Assembly: GCF_905475395.1 (NCBI RefSeq)
Contig: NC_058340.1
Location: 69,976,181 to 70,040,180, forward strand
Source of the DNA: Chrysoperla carnea
Taxonomy: Eukaryota > Arthropoda > Insecta > Neuroptera > Chrysopidae
Reading direction: 5' to 3'
DNA length: 64,000 nt
Position 1 is the first letter of the stretch. Each line of letters begins with the position of its first letter. Below the pieces are notes generated by a model, which was given only the letters and a program-made list of their open reading frames with translations, was not told where the DNA came from and did no database searches. The translations under genes and the position numbers were made by a program. Shown in pieces: positions 22,959 through 36,205 of this stretch.

Positions 22959-24682
22959 AATGCCGTAGGACACAACAACAGGTATAGAAATAAAAATTTT
23001 AAAGCCAAAGTTTCAACTTACATTATTAATTACCATCCAATAGTATTTTTAATTAATAAAATAAAATTATTCATTAACGAATATTAAGTTTAAGAAACTA
23101 AACGGTTTTTTAATGTTCGAGAAACCAAAATTCAATTCAAACTAAAATAATGTTCTTGTTTGCAAAATATGTAACGAAATTTTCATTAATTAAACTGTTG
23201 TTGATTTTTTTTTTCAATACTCATCAAACTATTAATAGGAAATTTAGTGTGGAACACTCACTCGACCTCTATATATAGATACAAGTATTACGAGACATGA
23301 AAACAGAAGATTCTGGTCTCCAGCCTTTTCAAAAAAAACTGAAATTTAGAATGAAGGGTCTAGACGATAGAACAATCTCAAAACAGCGGAATTTGATATT
23401 AACAATTTGAAAAGGATTTGCCAGAATTATTTTAGGAAGTTTTTAAAGCTTTAAGTATCTCGCTACAGCCACTCTAAATGGACCTAGAGAGTTGAAGATT
23501 TAAGAACTGAACAAATCATTCAGACACAAATCTACCTAATATAAATATTATCGAAGATAATAAATGAGAACTCTAGGATATGTCGAAATAAATTTCGATT
23601 TTTGCCCCAATTTCCTAGATCAGTTTTTTGTATTTTTAAAATACGTATTTTCGACTACCAAGTAGCCATCATCAGTAAGAATTAGCTAGTGAATGTTACT
23701 CTTTGCTAATTCTTACTGATGATGACTACTTGGTAGTCGAAAATACATATTTTAAAAATACAAAAAACTGATGTAGGAAATTGGGGCAAAAATCGAAATT
23801 TATTACAAATCTACCTACAAGTCACAATAAGTATGTATGTATACGGAGGTCATTTTTCAATTGAAGAGAAGAAAATTTACACTTTATATTGCGCAAAAAA
23901 TATAATTACTTTTTGTACTTATCTGTTATGTAGATTCTATTTGGCATTTGTACAAATTAAATTGAAAATTTTTATTTCAATTGTGTACAGCATGTACCAT
24001 ATGCAGCGATTAGTATTTTAAAAGGTGCATAGATAACCTTGCTAACAGCAAGAACAGAAATTAATTATTCAATCACTTTCTTTCAAAATTTAAGCATACA
24101 AAATTGATAATAGTATAATGTATGTAAAGATATGTATTTTTATAAGGATTTTTTATTTACGCACATTCTGCTACACCCTGTAGACATCAATTAATTTTAA
24201 GTATTCTGTTTTTTCAACGAAAATAAATAAATCTAAAATTTATATTTTTTATATTTTGCAAACAAGAACATTATTTTAGTTTGAATTGAATTTTGGTTTC
24301 TCGAACATTAAAAAACCGTTTAGTTTCTTAAACTTAATATTCGTTAATGAATAATTTTATTTTATTAATTAAAAATACGCACATTCTGCTACACCCTGTA
24401 GACATCAATTAATTTTAAGTATTCTGTTTTTTCAACGAAAATAAATAAATCTAAAATTTATATTTTTTTATATTTTGCAAACAAGAACATTATTTTAGTT
24501 TGAATTGAATTTTGGTTTCTCGAACATTAAAAAACCGTTTAGTTTCTTAAACTTAATATTCGTTAATGAATAATTTTATTTTATTAATTAAAAATACTAT
24601 TGGATGGTAATTAATAATGTAAGTTGAAACTTTGGCTTTAAAATTTTTATTTCTATACCTGTTGTTGTGTCCTACGGCATTT
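22959..24682. repeat. Large inverted repeat enclosing a fold-back
   Basis: The left arm (22959-23170) and right arm (24470-24682) are reverse complements, with CCGTAGGACACAACAACAGG at the outer left and its complement at the outer right. On the right side a 218-bp block is duplicated in tandem (24158-24375 and 24376-24595). The interior holds a separate 218-bp fold-back (23587-23804). The ORF at 23833-24021 has no recognisable features. Confidence 0.75.
23587..23804. repeat. Perfect-type fold-back MITE
   Basis: Arms of about 105 bp (23587-23692, 23706-23804) run from AAATTTCGATTTTTGCCCCA to CAGTAAGAATTAGC around a 14-bp loop, with only a few mismatches. A short related end (TTTCGATTTTTCCCCTATTTC) lies at 29595-29620. 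Confidence 0.8.
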
Positions 24683-24844
24683 AATCTAAAATTTATGTTT
24701 AAATTAAATATACTTAATGTTTGGAATTAAATTTTTCTCAATGAAAAATTTTCAGAATTCAAAATTTAGAGGACCTTGAAAAGATGCAAAGGCAATTTTA
24801 TCTAACAACTTTGGTTTTTTAATTTTTCATCAAAAGAGCATTAC

Positions 24845-25035
24845 AATAAAATGTTTCAAACAAAAAAAAACGATTGCCTATTTATAAAGAACAACTTTCT
24901 AATTGAATCTGAAAACTCGAATTGGATGCCGGTATAAGAAGTGTCCCTTTGAAACTAATATTTTTCGTTTGAAACATTTTCCTTGATTAAATTTATTTAT
25001 CGAGTTTCAAGCATATGTCAACTTAAAAAAGTCAT
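24845..25035. repeat. Dispersed repeat S, copy 1 (second copy 43088-43345)
   Basis: Begins AAAATGTTTCAAAC and has an inner inverted TTTTTCGTTTGAAACATTT, so the ends are inverted. It shares TATTTATAAAGAA(C/G)AACTTTC and GCCGGTATAAGA(A/T)GTGT with 43088-43345. There is no ORF. Confidence 0.65.
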
Positions 25036-25737
25036 CCTGTCTATGGTATGAGAATAAAGGGCTGGCAAATATTATTTTTTCCCGGATCGGCCAAATAGCT
25101 AGACCGAGCTCTGCTAAGAGCAATATTTTTAGCTTGCTTATGGAAGCAAGCTTATCAGTTTCAGACCTTCTGAAAGAAAAAACCCCTTCTATAAACATTA
25201 TCATAAGGAAAATGTTTTTAGTCATTATCTTAATAACAACCTTTTAAATTTCCAACCGTTATGCAATATTTTTTCTACGGAACCCTTAAAAATATTAAAT
25301 AATACTCTATGGTTTACAAAACCTTTTAAAATAGTGTCGATGTTCATACTTTTTTGAAATTTAATCTTATTTTGTCTAGCAGACGAATAAATAAAAGTAG
25401 ACGAATATTTTATTACAAGAATAATGACTTTTTTTCTTTTTATTTAACGACATGTAAAAAGATTCTATTACAATTTTTATCAGAGTATGCAAAAATTGGC
25501 ACAGATGCGGCGATTATTACAAACAAAACTGATTTGATAAGATTTTTTTAACCACGTGTCTATGTCTGATAAGATTAGATTATCATTTAAAAAAAACTTG
25601 ATCAAGTTAATCTTGTTTCTAGGTGTAACTAAAATACTACTTTTATTCTAGGATGTTGTATCAAAAAAACTAACACTTCCTTAAAGGTGATTGTAAACCT
25701 ACAGTATTGTAAAAAAGTTTTGGTTTATTGCACGGTA

Positions 25738-26160
25738 CATACATATAAACCAAATACATACTTTGTAGTGAAGTAATGAGTTACTTTTGACTTTAAAATA
25801 TCAAGCAACTACAAAAATATATAATATATTGTGTACAAGTGATACTTATAAATTTGATAATATAGATATCGCTCTTCAATCATCAATATTATAGTCGTCT
25901 CTGTTCATCAAATGATGGATCTTCGATTAACTCATAATTAAATTAAAATTTTGTTCTTATATCACCGACTACTACGAGTTTGTCTAAATATTTTAGATAG
26001 TTTTTTATCACACTCTCTAGATTTTTTGATATAGAAATATCCAATTGAACAGGATAACCTATATGATTTTTTTCAGCCAACTTTGAAGGATGAAATAATA
26101 ATAAAAAGCCCGGTGACCTAGGAATTTTCTGTGATTTTTGGAAACTTTGTTAATCAAAAA
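25738..26160 (+). repeat. Dispersed repeat T, copy 1
   Basis: About 420 bp, shared with 30717-31150 (same orientation) and 31948-32320 (inverted). Shared blocks include ATATATAATATATTGTGT, CATCAAATGATGGATCTTCG, TTTTTGATATAGAAATATCC and AATAATAATAAAAAGCCCG. There is no ORF with recognisable motifs. Confidence 0.75.
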
Positions 26161-26819
26161 ATGTATTTATAAATAATTAAGCAAAAATTTAAAAGATCAA
26201 AGATTCTCTAAAAACGTCATTTTATTTATTAAATTGCACTTGAAACACAATAAACGATTGTCTATATAAAATGTTATCAGTCATTGTGATAAACCCAAAA
26301 AAGTACACATTCCCCAAAATTATCTCTAAATTAATCTTTACAATTTCAAATATTTAAAGAATAATAAATAGATAAATTTTTAAAAACATAAAAAAATTCA
26401 TCATATGATTGACTGTGTGTTTAAAAATAAAACTTTTATGTGAAATTTGTAAATATTTACCTGGATGACTGCGGTCTTCGCCTGCAGCGCTTATCAATTC
26501 AGCTTTTCTCAACCCATCTGGATTCAGCAATAGTTTCTCGTTTAATAATTGTAATTAGAAAATTTGTCGTAAAAACCTGTGGGAAGAAAGAAAAAAATAA
26601 CGTTAAGAAAAATCATGACATATTTTTGAATTTTAGGGATCCGTACCTAAAAAGGATATAAAAATGTATTTTTAACACTTAGTTATTGAAATAGATACCA
26701 CGATACTCGAAATAAAATTGCCTATACATCTATCTATTAGGTAGGATCGATGAATATTTTAAGAAATCAGTACAAAAGCAATAGCTCCATTTCCTTCGGC
26801 AATTCGCTAATAATACATC

Positions 26820-28690
26820 ATATTAGGTTTTAATTATTATCAATATTTTAATTATCAAATTACAGTATTTAATTTAATATTACTGTAACATTAATCATTA
26901 TAAAATTCTAAGTAATTTCAGTATAGGTATATTATATTGTTATTATCAATAATTAATAAATTATTAATTATAAACATATAATTTTTATAAATGATTTATT
27001 ATTATAAACTATGCTTATAAATCTAATTAATTGTAGTCATTAACGATTCAGTAATTAAAACAATAGATATTAGGTACAGTAGAACCTCGACAACTATAAA
27101 AAAATTTCGTAATAAACGTTCATAATTTCAATAATTCTAGTTCAGTTAAAAGCTCCCTACACTGAAGTCCAACTTATAAGCGTTACTCTTTAATTTTAGC
27201 TTACCGAAAGAACTATAATTTGACTTTTCGTAGGGAAAATTCGGCCGTATAAACATATGTTCTATGCTAAAGTTTTGTATGCCATCAATAGATAAATTGC
27301 ATGTTTTTAAATTTTATTTTGTTCTCGAAAGTTTACTAAAAATTACTAAGCAAAATTAAATTTTTTTTTAAATTGATTTTTCATGTAATTTTACAATTGA
27401 AAATGGTTTTACTAAACTATAAATTCAAAACACCAGTGACGTTCTACACATCGCTTTACTACCGCCACCTCACGGAGAAATGGCAAAAATATACGCAGAA
27501 TGATAAATTGTTTGTATCTCAACTTGCGTTCACTATATTATAACGTAACTTTCCATAGAAACAAGCCGAAAAATGTGAATGTAGCGTAATTCCGATTGGT
27601 TAACAGCCTTAACGAGTGTAAATACGTCACAACCAATAACAAGTCGTTTTAAAAAAATTCAATATATTTTAGATGAATCATTTATATATTAATTTGAGGC
27701 AAAATTAATGCAAATTTCTTTTTTCTAGTTAAAATGAATAATGTATTAATTATTTATAAATTATATCTATTACGTTTGTATTTAAACGTGATTTTTCATA
27801 ATTTTCCTAAATAAGTAAAACAATTTACTAGTTTATTACGACATATTAATATTTGTAATTATTGAATAGTAACAATTATTAAAATATGAATAAAGATAGA
27901 GATAATTTTCATAAGCAATTATTTGTATTATTTAACTTAAAAAATTACCATAATTAATTTTGTGTTATAATTAAATAAAAGATGTAAAATTAATTATTTA
28001 TTTTCAAGGGTACTATAATTGATGCATTCAAAAAGAAAATTTTGTTTAAAAATGTCACAATTTTAAATACATCTATTGTTCTGAACAAAATACAGTCTGT
28101 GTTTTAAATCATACCCTACAGACTTTCGAAAATGATTAGCTTTCGGAAAAAATACGACTTAGAAATATGAAAACACGCTAGCTATAGAAAAAATAGTACT
28201 AATCACATAGTTAGCCTAAGTGACTAGTACTAAATCATTCTAAATCCAATATGGCGGAGAATTTACTTCTTATGAACTCCCATGATATAGGTATCAAATG
28301 AAAGGGTTTCCTAAGGAGAAGAATGCGAAATACATTGGTTGACAATACATTTTTATGGTAAGTATGATCTGATTTTCCCAACGCTTCCACTATATTTGAT
28401 TTACCTACATAGCTTTTTCTAGAAAAAATATAGAAAATGAAAGATAGGAATTCGAAATAGAAGAAAGGTAGGCAAAAATGGCTTGAGCTTTGGACAATTT
28501 ACATAAAAAACTTATGGCCAGCCAGATATTATTTAGTTTTTAAGGTTTTTGAAAAAATGCTGTCAAATTAGGTCATAAAATTGAATCGTACTTTAAATAA
28601 ATAATTGTTTGACATCATAAATTATTTGTTATAAATAATAACATGCATGTAACTACTGACCCCCCTATCAGACCCCCGTTCATTTTACAC
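26820..28690. other. Gene-free A/T-rich spacer
   Basis: No coding exons found. It includes one isolated pogo-type end near 27077. A G/C-richer patch at 27430-27560 has no ORF or RNA structure that I can support. Confidence 0.45.
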
Positions 28691-28709
28691 CTGATATATT
28701 ATATTATAC

Positions 28710-29327
28710 CACGGACGTATATATAGATGGACAAGTAATATAAGTAGGCGTTTTATACAAAAATGCAAACTGTATGTAAGTCGCCACGATGTACCTTTCA
28801 AGGTCAAATTTAGATATGTTTGGATTTTATTAGGTGGTAACATAAGAATTTTAAGTTGGTATTATGAATTTATTATTATCTGATTGGTTCATAGTTTGTA
28901 CTGGTTTGTACAGTTTATCTAATACCTTGTTTGTTTACGGATATCCTAACCAAATAGCTGTTGACGCTTTTAATATTTTTTTAAATATACGTCAAATAAT
29001 TAGTTTTTTAATTTTGTGTTTCGCCCAAATTCATTATTTTTCCATTTAAATTAATAAAAATGTTCCAATTTTATAATTAATAAAAAGTTAGATCAATTAA
29101 ATTTGTTTCTTAGTATCATTTTTTTTGTTTCCTTTATTTCACTTTTTAGTGTATAGTACATACAATTTCAAATGTAAATAATTTATATTTAAAACTTCCC
29201 ACATTAAAATCATACAATATGATTGGATTTCAAGACAGCCAATGAAATTTAGTCACAACATGTCAGCTTACATACGGTATGCATTTTTTATAATGGTATT
29301 ACTTGTCCATCTATATATACGTCCGTG
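28710..29327. mobile_element. 618-bp DNA transposon with 8-bp target duplication, copy 1
   Basis: Terminal inverted repeats of about 31 bp start CACGGACGTATATATAGATG. The flanking 8-bp direct repeat TATTATAC (28702-28709 and 29328-29335) is perfect. An 8-bp duplication fits hAT or P-type elements. The copy at 51138-51755 has the same length and no difference that I could find. The single 61-codon ORF (28864-29049) is hydrophobic and not transposase-like, so the element is non-autonomous. Confidence 0.92.
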
Positions 29328-30716
29328 TATTATACTTATCAAACAATAATGCACATGTCTTGAACACGCATAATTATCTCTAATTTATATAAATATTAAT
29401 TAGATAACAAAATGCATTATCAAATAGCAACAATTCTTTTTTATTTTTTCAATTATAATGAATATTTTTAGAAATTTTTATTTGCAATATTTTTGAAATG
29501 AAAAGATTTTTTTTGGGAGGATCTAATTTTTATATTTTCTAAATATGAAATTTTTTTTGTACCATGAAAATACAAATAACAGTTTAATTAAATTTCGATT
29601 TTTCCCCTATTTCTCGGATCAATTTTTTCATGAGACACAATTAATGTCATCTAAATCGTAGCATCAATATTTGTAAGCGTTACAAACTTGGGACTAAACT
29701 TAGTATACCTTGCATATTACATATATGCATGGTATATATATGTCATTATTACATTTAATCGAAAGAAAATATGCTGAATACGGAAAAATGCTTTAACCAA
29801 AAGTTGTCAAAAGCAATAGAGAAAATTCGCCTGTGTCCATGACTTTGACCTACAATTATCGATAAACTTTAAGCGTATTTTCCTTCGATTAAATGCAATA
29901 ACGACATATTTTTAAGTCGCAATGTTTTGAACAAAAATTGATAGTTTTTTATGAGAATCAACTTTTTTTTAGGTTCTAAGTTGTCTATTTTTAGTATCTA
30001 AATTGGCTATTAAAGAAATCCGAAGAACTATTTCAAATCAGATGTCAGAAATTCGATGTCCCCCATCAAACTTTTGTTTCAGTTATTTTTTAATTGGTTA
30101 ACTACAAATTGAGATATTTAAGTGTATAAATTAAAATGACGCACCCTGTAGATAATCGGCATTACATTTATATAATAAAAATAACACATAAAAATTCGAT
30201 AACATACCATTTTTAATAAATAGATAAAATAGGTAGTAATATCACAGATAAAAAAGAACACTTAAATAAGATACACTAAAAATTAAATACTGAACTAAAA
30301 AAAAATCACAAAAATTTAATGAAGCTTTTAATAAGAAGTTCTTTTTTTTTATTTAATATAAAATTTAAAAACAATTTTAAATTAATTTTCACGGCACATT
30401 ATCATAAAAATTATGAAATAATATTTGTAAACGAATAAAATGCATTTCTTTTTAAAAATTATAACTAACATTTAAAATTATTCTTAATTCATACATAATT
30501 ATCACAATAATTATAATTTTTGTAAAATTGTCAAATAAAAATTATATAAATTTAATATCTAAACTAATTTTGAATTCATCTCTCAAAATTTGTATGTGAT
30601 ATTTATATAGAAAATCAGGAGATAAATATTATTGTGACGTTATTTAGGATCCTGTATTTTAAAATTTTAATAAAGACATTTATTTATTAATAATATAACA
30701 AAGCTGTGATTTATAA

Positions 30717-31150
30717 ATGCAAGTAATGAGTAATTTTTGGCTTTACAGTAGCACGCAACTACAAAAATATATAATATATTGTGTGCAAGTGATACTTATA
30801 AATTTGATAATATAGATAGCTCTCTTCAATCATCAATACTCTTACTATAATCGTCTCTGTTCATCAAATGATGGATCTTCGATTAACACATGATTCAATT
30901 AAAATTTTGTTTTTACATCATCGACAACCTTATATTTTTCTGATATTATAAACTACAAGATTGTCTAAATGTTTTAAATAGTTTTTTATCATACTCTCTA
31001 TATTTTTTGATATAGAAATATCCAATTGAAAAGGATAATCTATATGATTCATCATTTTTTTTCAGCCAACTTTGAACGATAAAATAATAATAAAAAGCCC
31101 GATGACCTAGGAACTTTTTGTGATTTTTGGAAACTTTGTTAATCAAAAAA
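30717..31150 (+). repeat. Dispersed repeat T, copy 2
   Basis: Same orientation as 25738-26160. Together with copy 3 (31948-32320, inverted) it makes an inverted pair with an 800-bp spacer that includes a 21-base poly-T run (31661-31684). Confidence 0.75.
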
Positions 31151-31659
31151 TCAACTTCTATCTCTTACCGTTTAGAATCTAAATTGGCTATTAAAGCAAC
31201 CCGAAGAATATGGTGTTTCCCCCCATCAAACTCCCCCGCCCATCAAAATTTTTGTATTACAATACGAAACCCTTCACTGCATATTTTGTAGCGCTATTTT
31301 ATTAAATATTTACTTCGGCAATCTATTATTTTATTTATTAAGTTAAATCCGGAAAATTTATTTACTTTACCAAAAATAAAACAAATTGCGTATTTATCAC
31401 CAAAAAAATTCAGGTTATCACGTGATATAGTCAGACATTCATCGAGATAAAAAAAAATATTATTTGGTAGGGAAAATCCGGATTTTTCTATCTTATGATT
31501 GAACTAGATTTTGATTAAAAGTTAGCACAGATATAAAATATACAGGTGTTGAATTAACAAGGTGCATTAAAATAATTCGCATATACCGCGTAAACTCGTA
31601 GCCAGAAATATCTGGTCGAAAGTGCTTTAGCATTTTAAACAATAGAATTATGTAGAACT

Positions 31660-31691
<32 letters not shown>

Positions 31692-31947
31692 CTGTTGCGG
31701 ATTTTAATCAATTTATATAAAACTTTGGAAAAATATACTTCACAAACAAAGTGAAAGTCTTATCGTTTCTTAAGGACGTTACCAAAAAATCACCTTTTCT
31801 AAGGACCATCTTTAAAATCGTGTATATGCATTTTCATTAATGCCCTCCTTTATAAGGTAACGAGGCTAATTTTCTTAAGGAGATATGCAAGGATTGAATA
31901 ATACTATGGATTTCAATAAAACTTTATATACATATTTTTTGATTAAA

Positions 31948-32320
31948 AAAGTTTCCAAATATCACAAATAATTCCTAGGTCATTGGACTTTTTATTATTA
32001 TTTTATCGTTCAAAGTTGGCTAAAAAAATGATGAATCATATAGGTTATCCTTTTCAATTGGATATTTCTATATCAAAAAAATCTAGAGAGTGTGATAAAA
32101 AACTATCAAAAATATTTAGACAATCTTGTAGTTTATAATAATACCATAAAAATATAACGTTGTCGATGGTATAACAACAAAATTTTAATTTAATTATGAA
32201 TTCATCGAAGATCCATCATTTGATGAACTGGGACGACTATAGTTAGAATTTTGATGCTTGATGAGCGATATCTGTATTATAAAATTTATAAGCATCGCTT
32301 GCACACAATATATTATATAT
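31948..32320 (-). repeat. Dispersed repeat T, copy 3 (inverted)
   Basis: Reverse complement of 30717-31150, for example CTAGGTCATTGGACTTTTTA and GATCCATCATTTGATGAAC. It is somewhat more diverged than copies 1 and 2. Confidence 0.7.
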
Positions 32321-33373
32321 CTTTGAATATTATACCTGGGAGTTCCCAGAATTAAACGAAAAAATTTATTAAACTCTCATAAATTTTCCCATAACAATTC
32401 ATTAAAAATTTGTATGCACAATTTATCCGGATATAATAATAAATTTATTTTATCAATGTCAAATATGGTAAAATAATAATAATTATTATTGTTATAATAT
32501 ATTTAAAATTAAAATATATAACATTGAAAATTAGAATATCAATGTTATTTTTTTTATTATAATTTGTTTAAAGATTTGTCGATTTAATATCAATGAAAAA
32601 TTATGGAAAAAATAGCATTGGAGTATGCGCAAGAGTCTATTGCATTGATGTGTACACTACGTCATCAAACAGCGGGCTATTTAAATTTAATGTTAAGATT
32701 TTTCAAAACTATTTATTTTTATAATTTGTTATCGAAAAATTTTATTCTTATTTGTCGTCTACATTCATGAAGTTATAATAAAATTCCTCATCAAAGTTGA
32801 AAATAAGATACAAATAATTTCAATCCTAAATCTAAAATTGTCTTAGTGATCGTACTACCTTAACTAGTAGCCTCTCTTTTAAGATTATTAGAGTCTAGAT
32901 CGAAGTCATGACCCATTTTCCGGGCTAGATATCGAACTGATTTTACATCATGTATGTGATCACAAGTCATCACAAGTAAAATTCGTGTACAACAGAATTA
33001 AATCGCATTAAATTATTTAAAAAATTTGGAATATTCCTAATTAAGAATTTATTATGCCTTATCACTTTTTTTTTTGAAATAAATGATCCATACTTTTAGT
33101 GAAAATGATTCATGTTAATCATTTTCTATCAATTTTATTCTTTTAAATTTAAATTTTTTTAAATTTCTTTATCGATTGTCTATCGAGTATTTTATTGAAT
33201 TGCATAAGTCGTTTAGATTAAATTATTAATCTTTGAAAAATGTACCGGGATTTTGAAAATTTCTTATCAGCGGAAAATACGTTGACATAAATTTTAACGC
33301 ATATGCAATGTCAGATTTTCATATGCAAATCATAAAAAAAATTACAGTCTAAATTAAATACATAATTTTGAAA

Positions 33374-33676
33374 CTTAAGGTAGTACTATCGGTAATCGAC
33401 TTTGCATTCAGAATTTAATGAAACTTGGCATAGTTGTCCATTATTATATCATAATTAACCAGTTAAATTTTGAGAAATGAAAATCTGAACGTCCAGTTTT
33501 GTGAAATAAAATAAAATCTGTGATTTCCCATAAGGATCAATGTTAAAATATCTTTTTTTCAATTCTCTGAAGGCCCCTAAAAATTTAACTGGTTAAGTAT
33601 GACATAATAATGGACAACTATGCCAAGTTTCATTAAATTCTGAATGAAAAGTCTATTCCGATAGTACTACCTTAAG
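33374..33676. repeat. Fold-back MITE, CTTAAGGTAGTACTATCGG ends
   Basis: The ends CTTAAGGTAGTACTATCGG and reverse complement enclose arms of about 100 bp that share AATGAAACTTGGCATAGTTG. The centre is 33480-33590. Related single ends lie at about 32846-32862 and 38494-38510. Confidence 0.82.
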
Positions 33677-34019
33677 TATTATTTTTCTTTGACATTGAAT
33701 TTTTCATTAATACCAATAAATATCAAATTTTTCTTATCTCGCTTTTATCACCTTGATAATGACAGTACAAGTTCTATGTACAGTTATATTTAGTACAGTC
33801 AAACTCCCATTTACTTTATCGCCTCGCATTTCCTTACCACAACTTCCTTAAATGAGATTAATATTTCAAATATTATGTTTTTTCCCAAAAAAACAACAAT
33901 ATTTTCGCAAAATTATTTAAATCAACTTTGACCTAATATTTCCCGGAGTGAAATTGCTTTTAAGAATAATTTTTAGTAGCTAGATGAGTTGACCTTATAT
34001 ATTTAAAAAAAAAAACCGC

Positions 34020-35630
34020 ATTTACATTAAAAATGATTCATAATTTTTTATTTAACTCTTGAAACAACTGTTTGATTAATTAAGACGCCTTATTTTAATT
34101 AATATTTAATTTTTTTTTTAAATATATCACCAAATGTAGATTGTTAACGGGTGATTTTAAACTATTAACTAACTATATTCATTTTATTATGATGTAGCTA
34201 ACGTGTGAATATACACGACATACAGTAAATTATTTTATTGTTTTTTATTAATTCTTAATTTATGGCAATTAAAATGTTGTTGCTTAATGTTTTTATTATT
34301 TCAAGCGACATTTAAAGCATAGAATGACAATCAATTTAAAATTATTAAATAGAACTTCAAAAAACAAATGTATCTTAATAATTTTTGAATGGAAAAAAAC
34401 ATATTTATTGGCAACGCGTACATTTATTAAACTCCTTGATTAATGCTAATCAGCCATTTTGAATCCAAATATCTATGTCTTGTATATATCCTTATCTTAT
34501 TCGGACTTATTCTTACAATTTTCATATTCGCAAACATTTACGTAATTTAAAGCCGCCATATTTAGCCTTATTATAAAAATTAATTGAAGACCTTTCTCAA
34601 AAGCTCTATTATCAATCCAATCGCAAATTTTATATTTTGATTAACAAACCATAGGTAAATTTTTCGATTACTAAGTCAAGCAAACTCGAAGAAAAGGCAA
34701 ATTTTAAGAGGGAAGATGTTTAATCGAAATTATAGGAAATAAATTTAACTACAATCTGTAGCTATAATTCTATAATCCCTTTCTGTGTTATTAATTTAAA
34801 AGCAAAGATGGTTATTTAACAAAAGTAGGCAAGTTTTGCAAGAACTCATAAATGCACTTTTTTTGCATGAAATAATTTACATTTCAAGTTTTAATTTACA
34901 AAGAAAAAGTTATTACGACTCATAATTATAAATATTCCATACATTAATTTTTTTTATGACGTAAAGTTGTGCAATCTTTAAAAAAACCCGATTGATTGTC
35001 TACATTTGTTTTTAAAAAATCCGTAAACAAATCTTTTCTATCAAAACAAGGATTAAACATAAAATATTTACAAGAAACATATTAAGCTAAGCATTGAACA
35101 CGAAATAAAATACTTTAAGGCAAGCCTATCCTTTAAAGAACAGCTTAAAAAGGTTTCGAATCCCCTGAATTTGCTTTCACATATATGGAAGTGATCTTTT
35201 TCAAGCAGAAAAATAACAAAAAAAAAGTTAACGCTTTACATTACATTCCGATGGTCAAACATTAACCTATTGTAATGTATTGTATAAAACTATAAAAGAA
35301 GCCTTTATAAAAGACCTTAACTGTCTGATATAATACACAACAGGTATTTGACCCTTCTTCTTTGTGATCAACAACAAAACACTGATTGCATCCCCATATA
35401 ATTCATTTTGACATTTTATCCCACTTTTTATTTTTTTTTCATTTCTACTATTTTCGAAAGATGTCACTTAAAATATTTAACTTAAGATGTTTTATCAAAC
35501 TCAAGTTAAAGTGTTAATCTTATCAATACTATCCAATATTAATTTTTCTTTCAATTTTTATTAGTACAGCAATATATCATGCCGCGTTTTTCATTCAACA
35601 CTACTGTTGTTGCTCAATTAAGTTGTTTCT
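34020..35630. other. Gene-free A/T-rich spacer
   Basis: Only short random ORFs (for example 35267-35467 -). I see no RNA gene or clear repeat. Confidence 0.45.
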
Positions 35631-35639
35631 ATATTTAAC

Positions 35640-36205
35640 AGAATTTCTGTCTCAAATTTAACCAGATATCACGTAATATTCGAGATTTGAAATAATGGGG
35701 CTGTCAATTAACCTCACTCTTTGACTTTATATTGATAACTTTAACTACGACTTTAACCCTAACCGAGGTTTGTACAAATCGGCCTTAACAATAATAACCC
35801 AAACTTACATAAAAAACTTTGAATAATAAGTCTGAATTTTAAATAGGTCGGAATTGCTGTCTCAAATTTAACCAGAGATATGAGAACTCCTTCATCTGAC
35901 ATCACGTAAAATTCGAGAGTTGAAATAATAGGGCCTGACAATTAATCTAACTCTTTGACTTTATATTGTAAGTAATTTCTTTTCTTTTTCGTAATTAAAA
36001 AGCAAGAAATTAAATTACTTTCTAGTAATTGCAATAAACGTTAAGTATTATGTCAAAAATATTTATGTTGGCAAAACAATAAAAATTTAACTATGACTTT
36101 AACCCTAACCGAGGTTTGTACAAATCGGCCTTAATAATAATAACCCAACCTTACATAAAAAAAAAACTTTGTAACATAAGTCCGAATTTTAAATAGGTCG
36201 CAGAC
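35640..36205. repeat. Imperfect tandem duplication, about 345-bp spacing
   Basis: Two blocks recur in alternation. GTCTCAAATTTAACCAGA...CTTTGACTTTATATTG occurs at about 35649 and 35852. CGACTTTAACCCTAACCGAG or a variant...TTTTAAATAGGTCG occurs at about 35749 and 36093. Insertions separate the copies. Confidence 0.7.

Noticed and set aside
31493-31711. Minus-strand ORF with a lysine run
   Set aside because: The lysine run is the complement of a poly-T tract.
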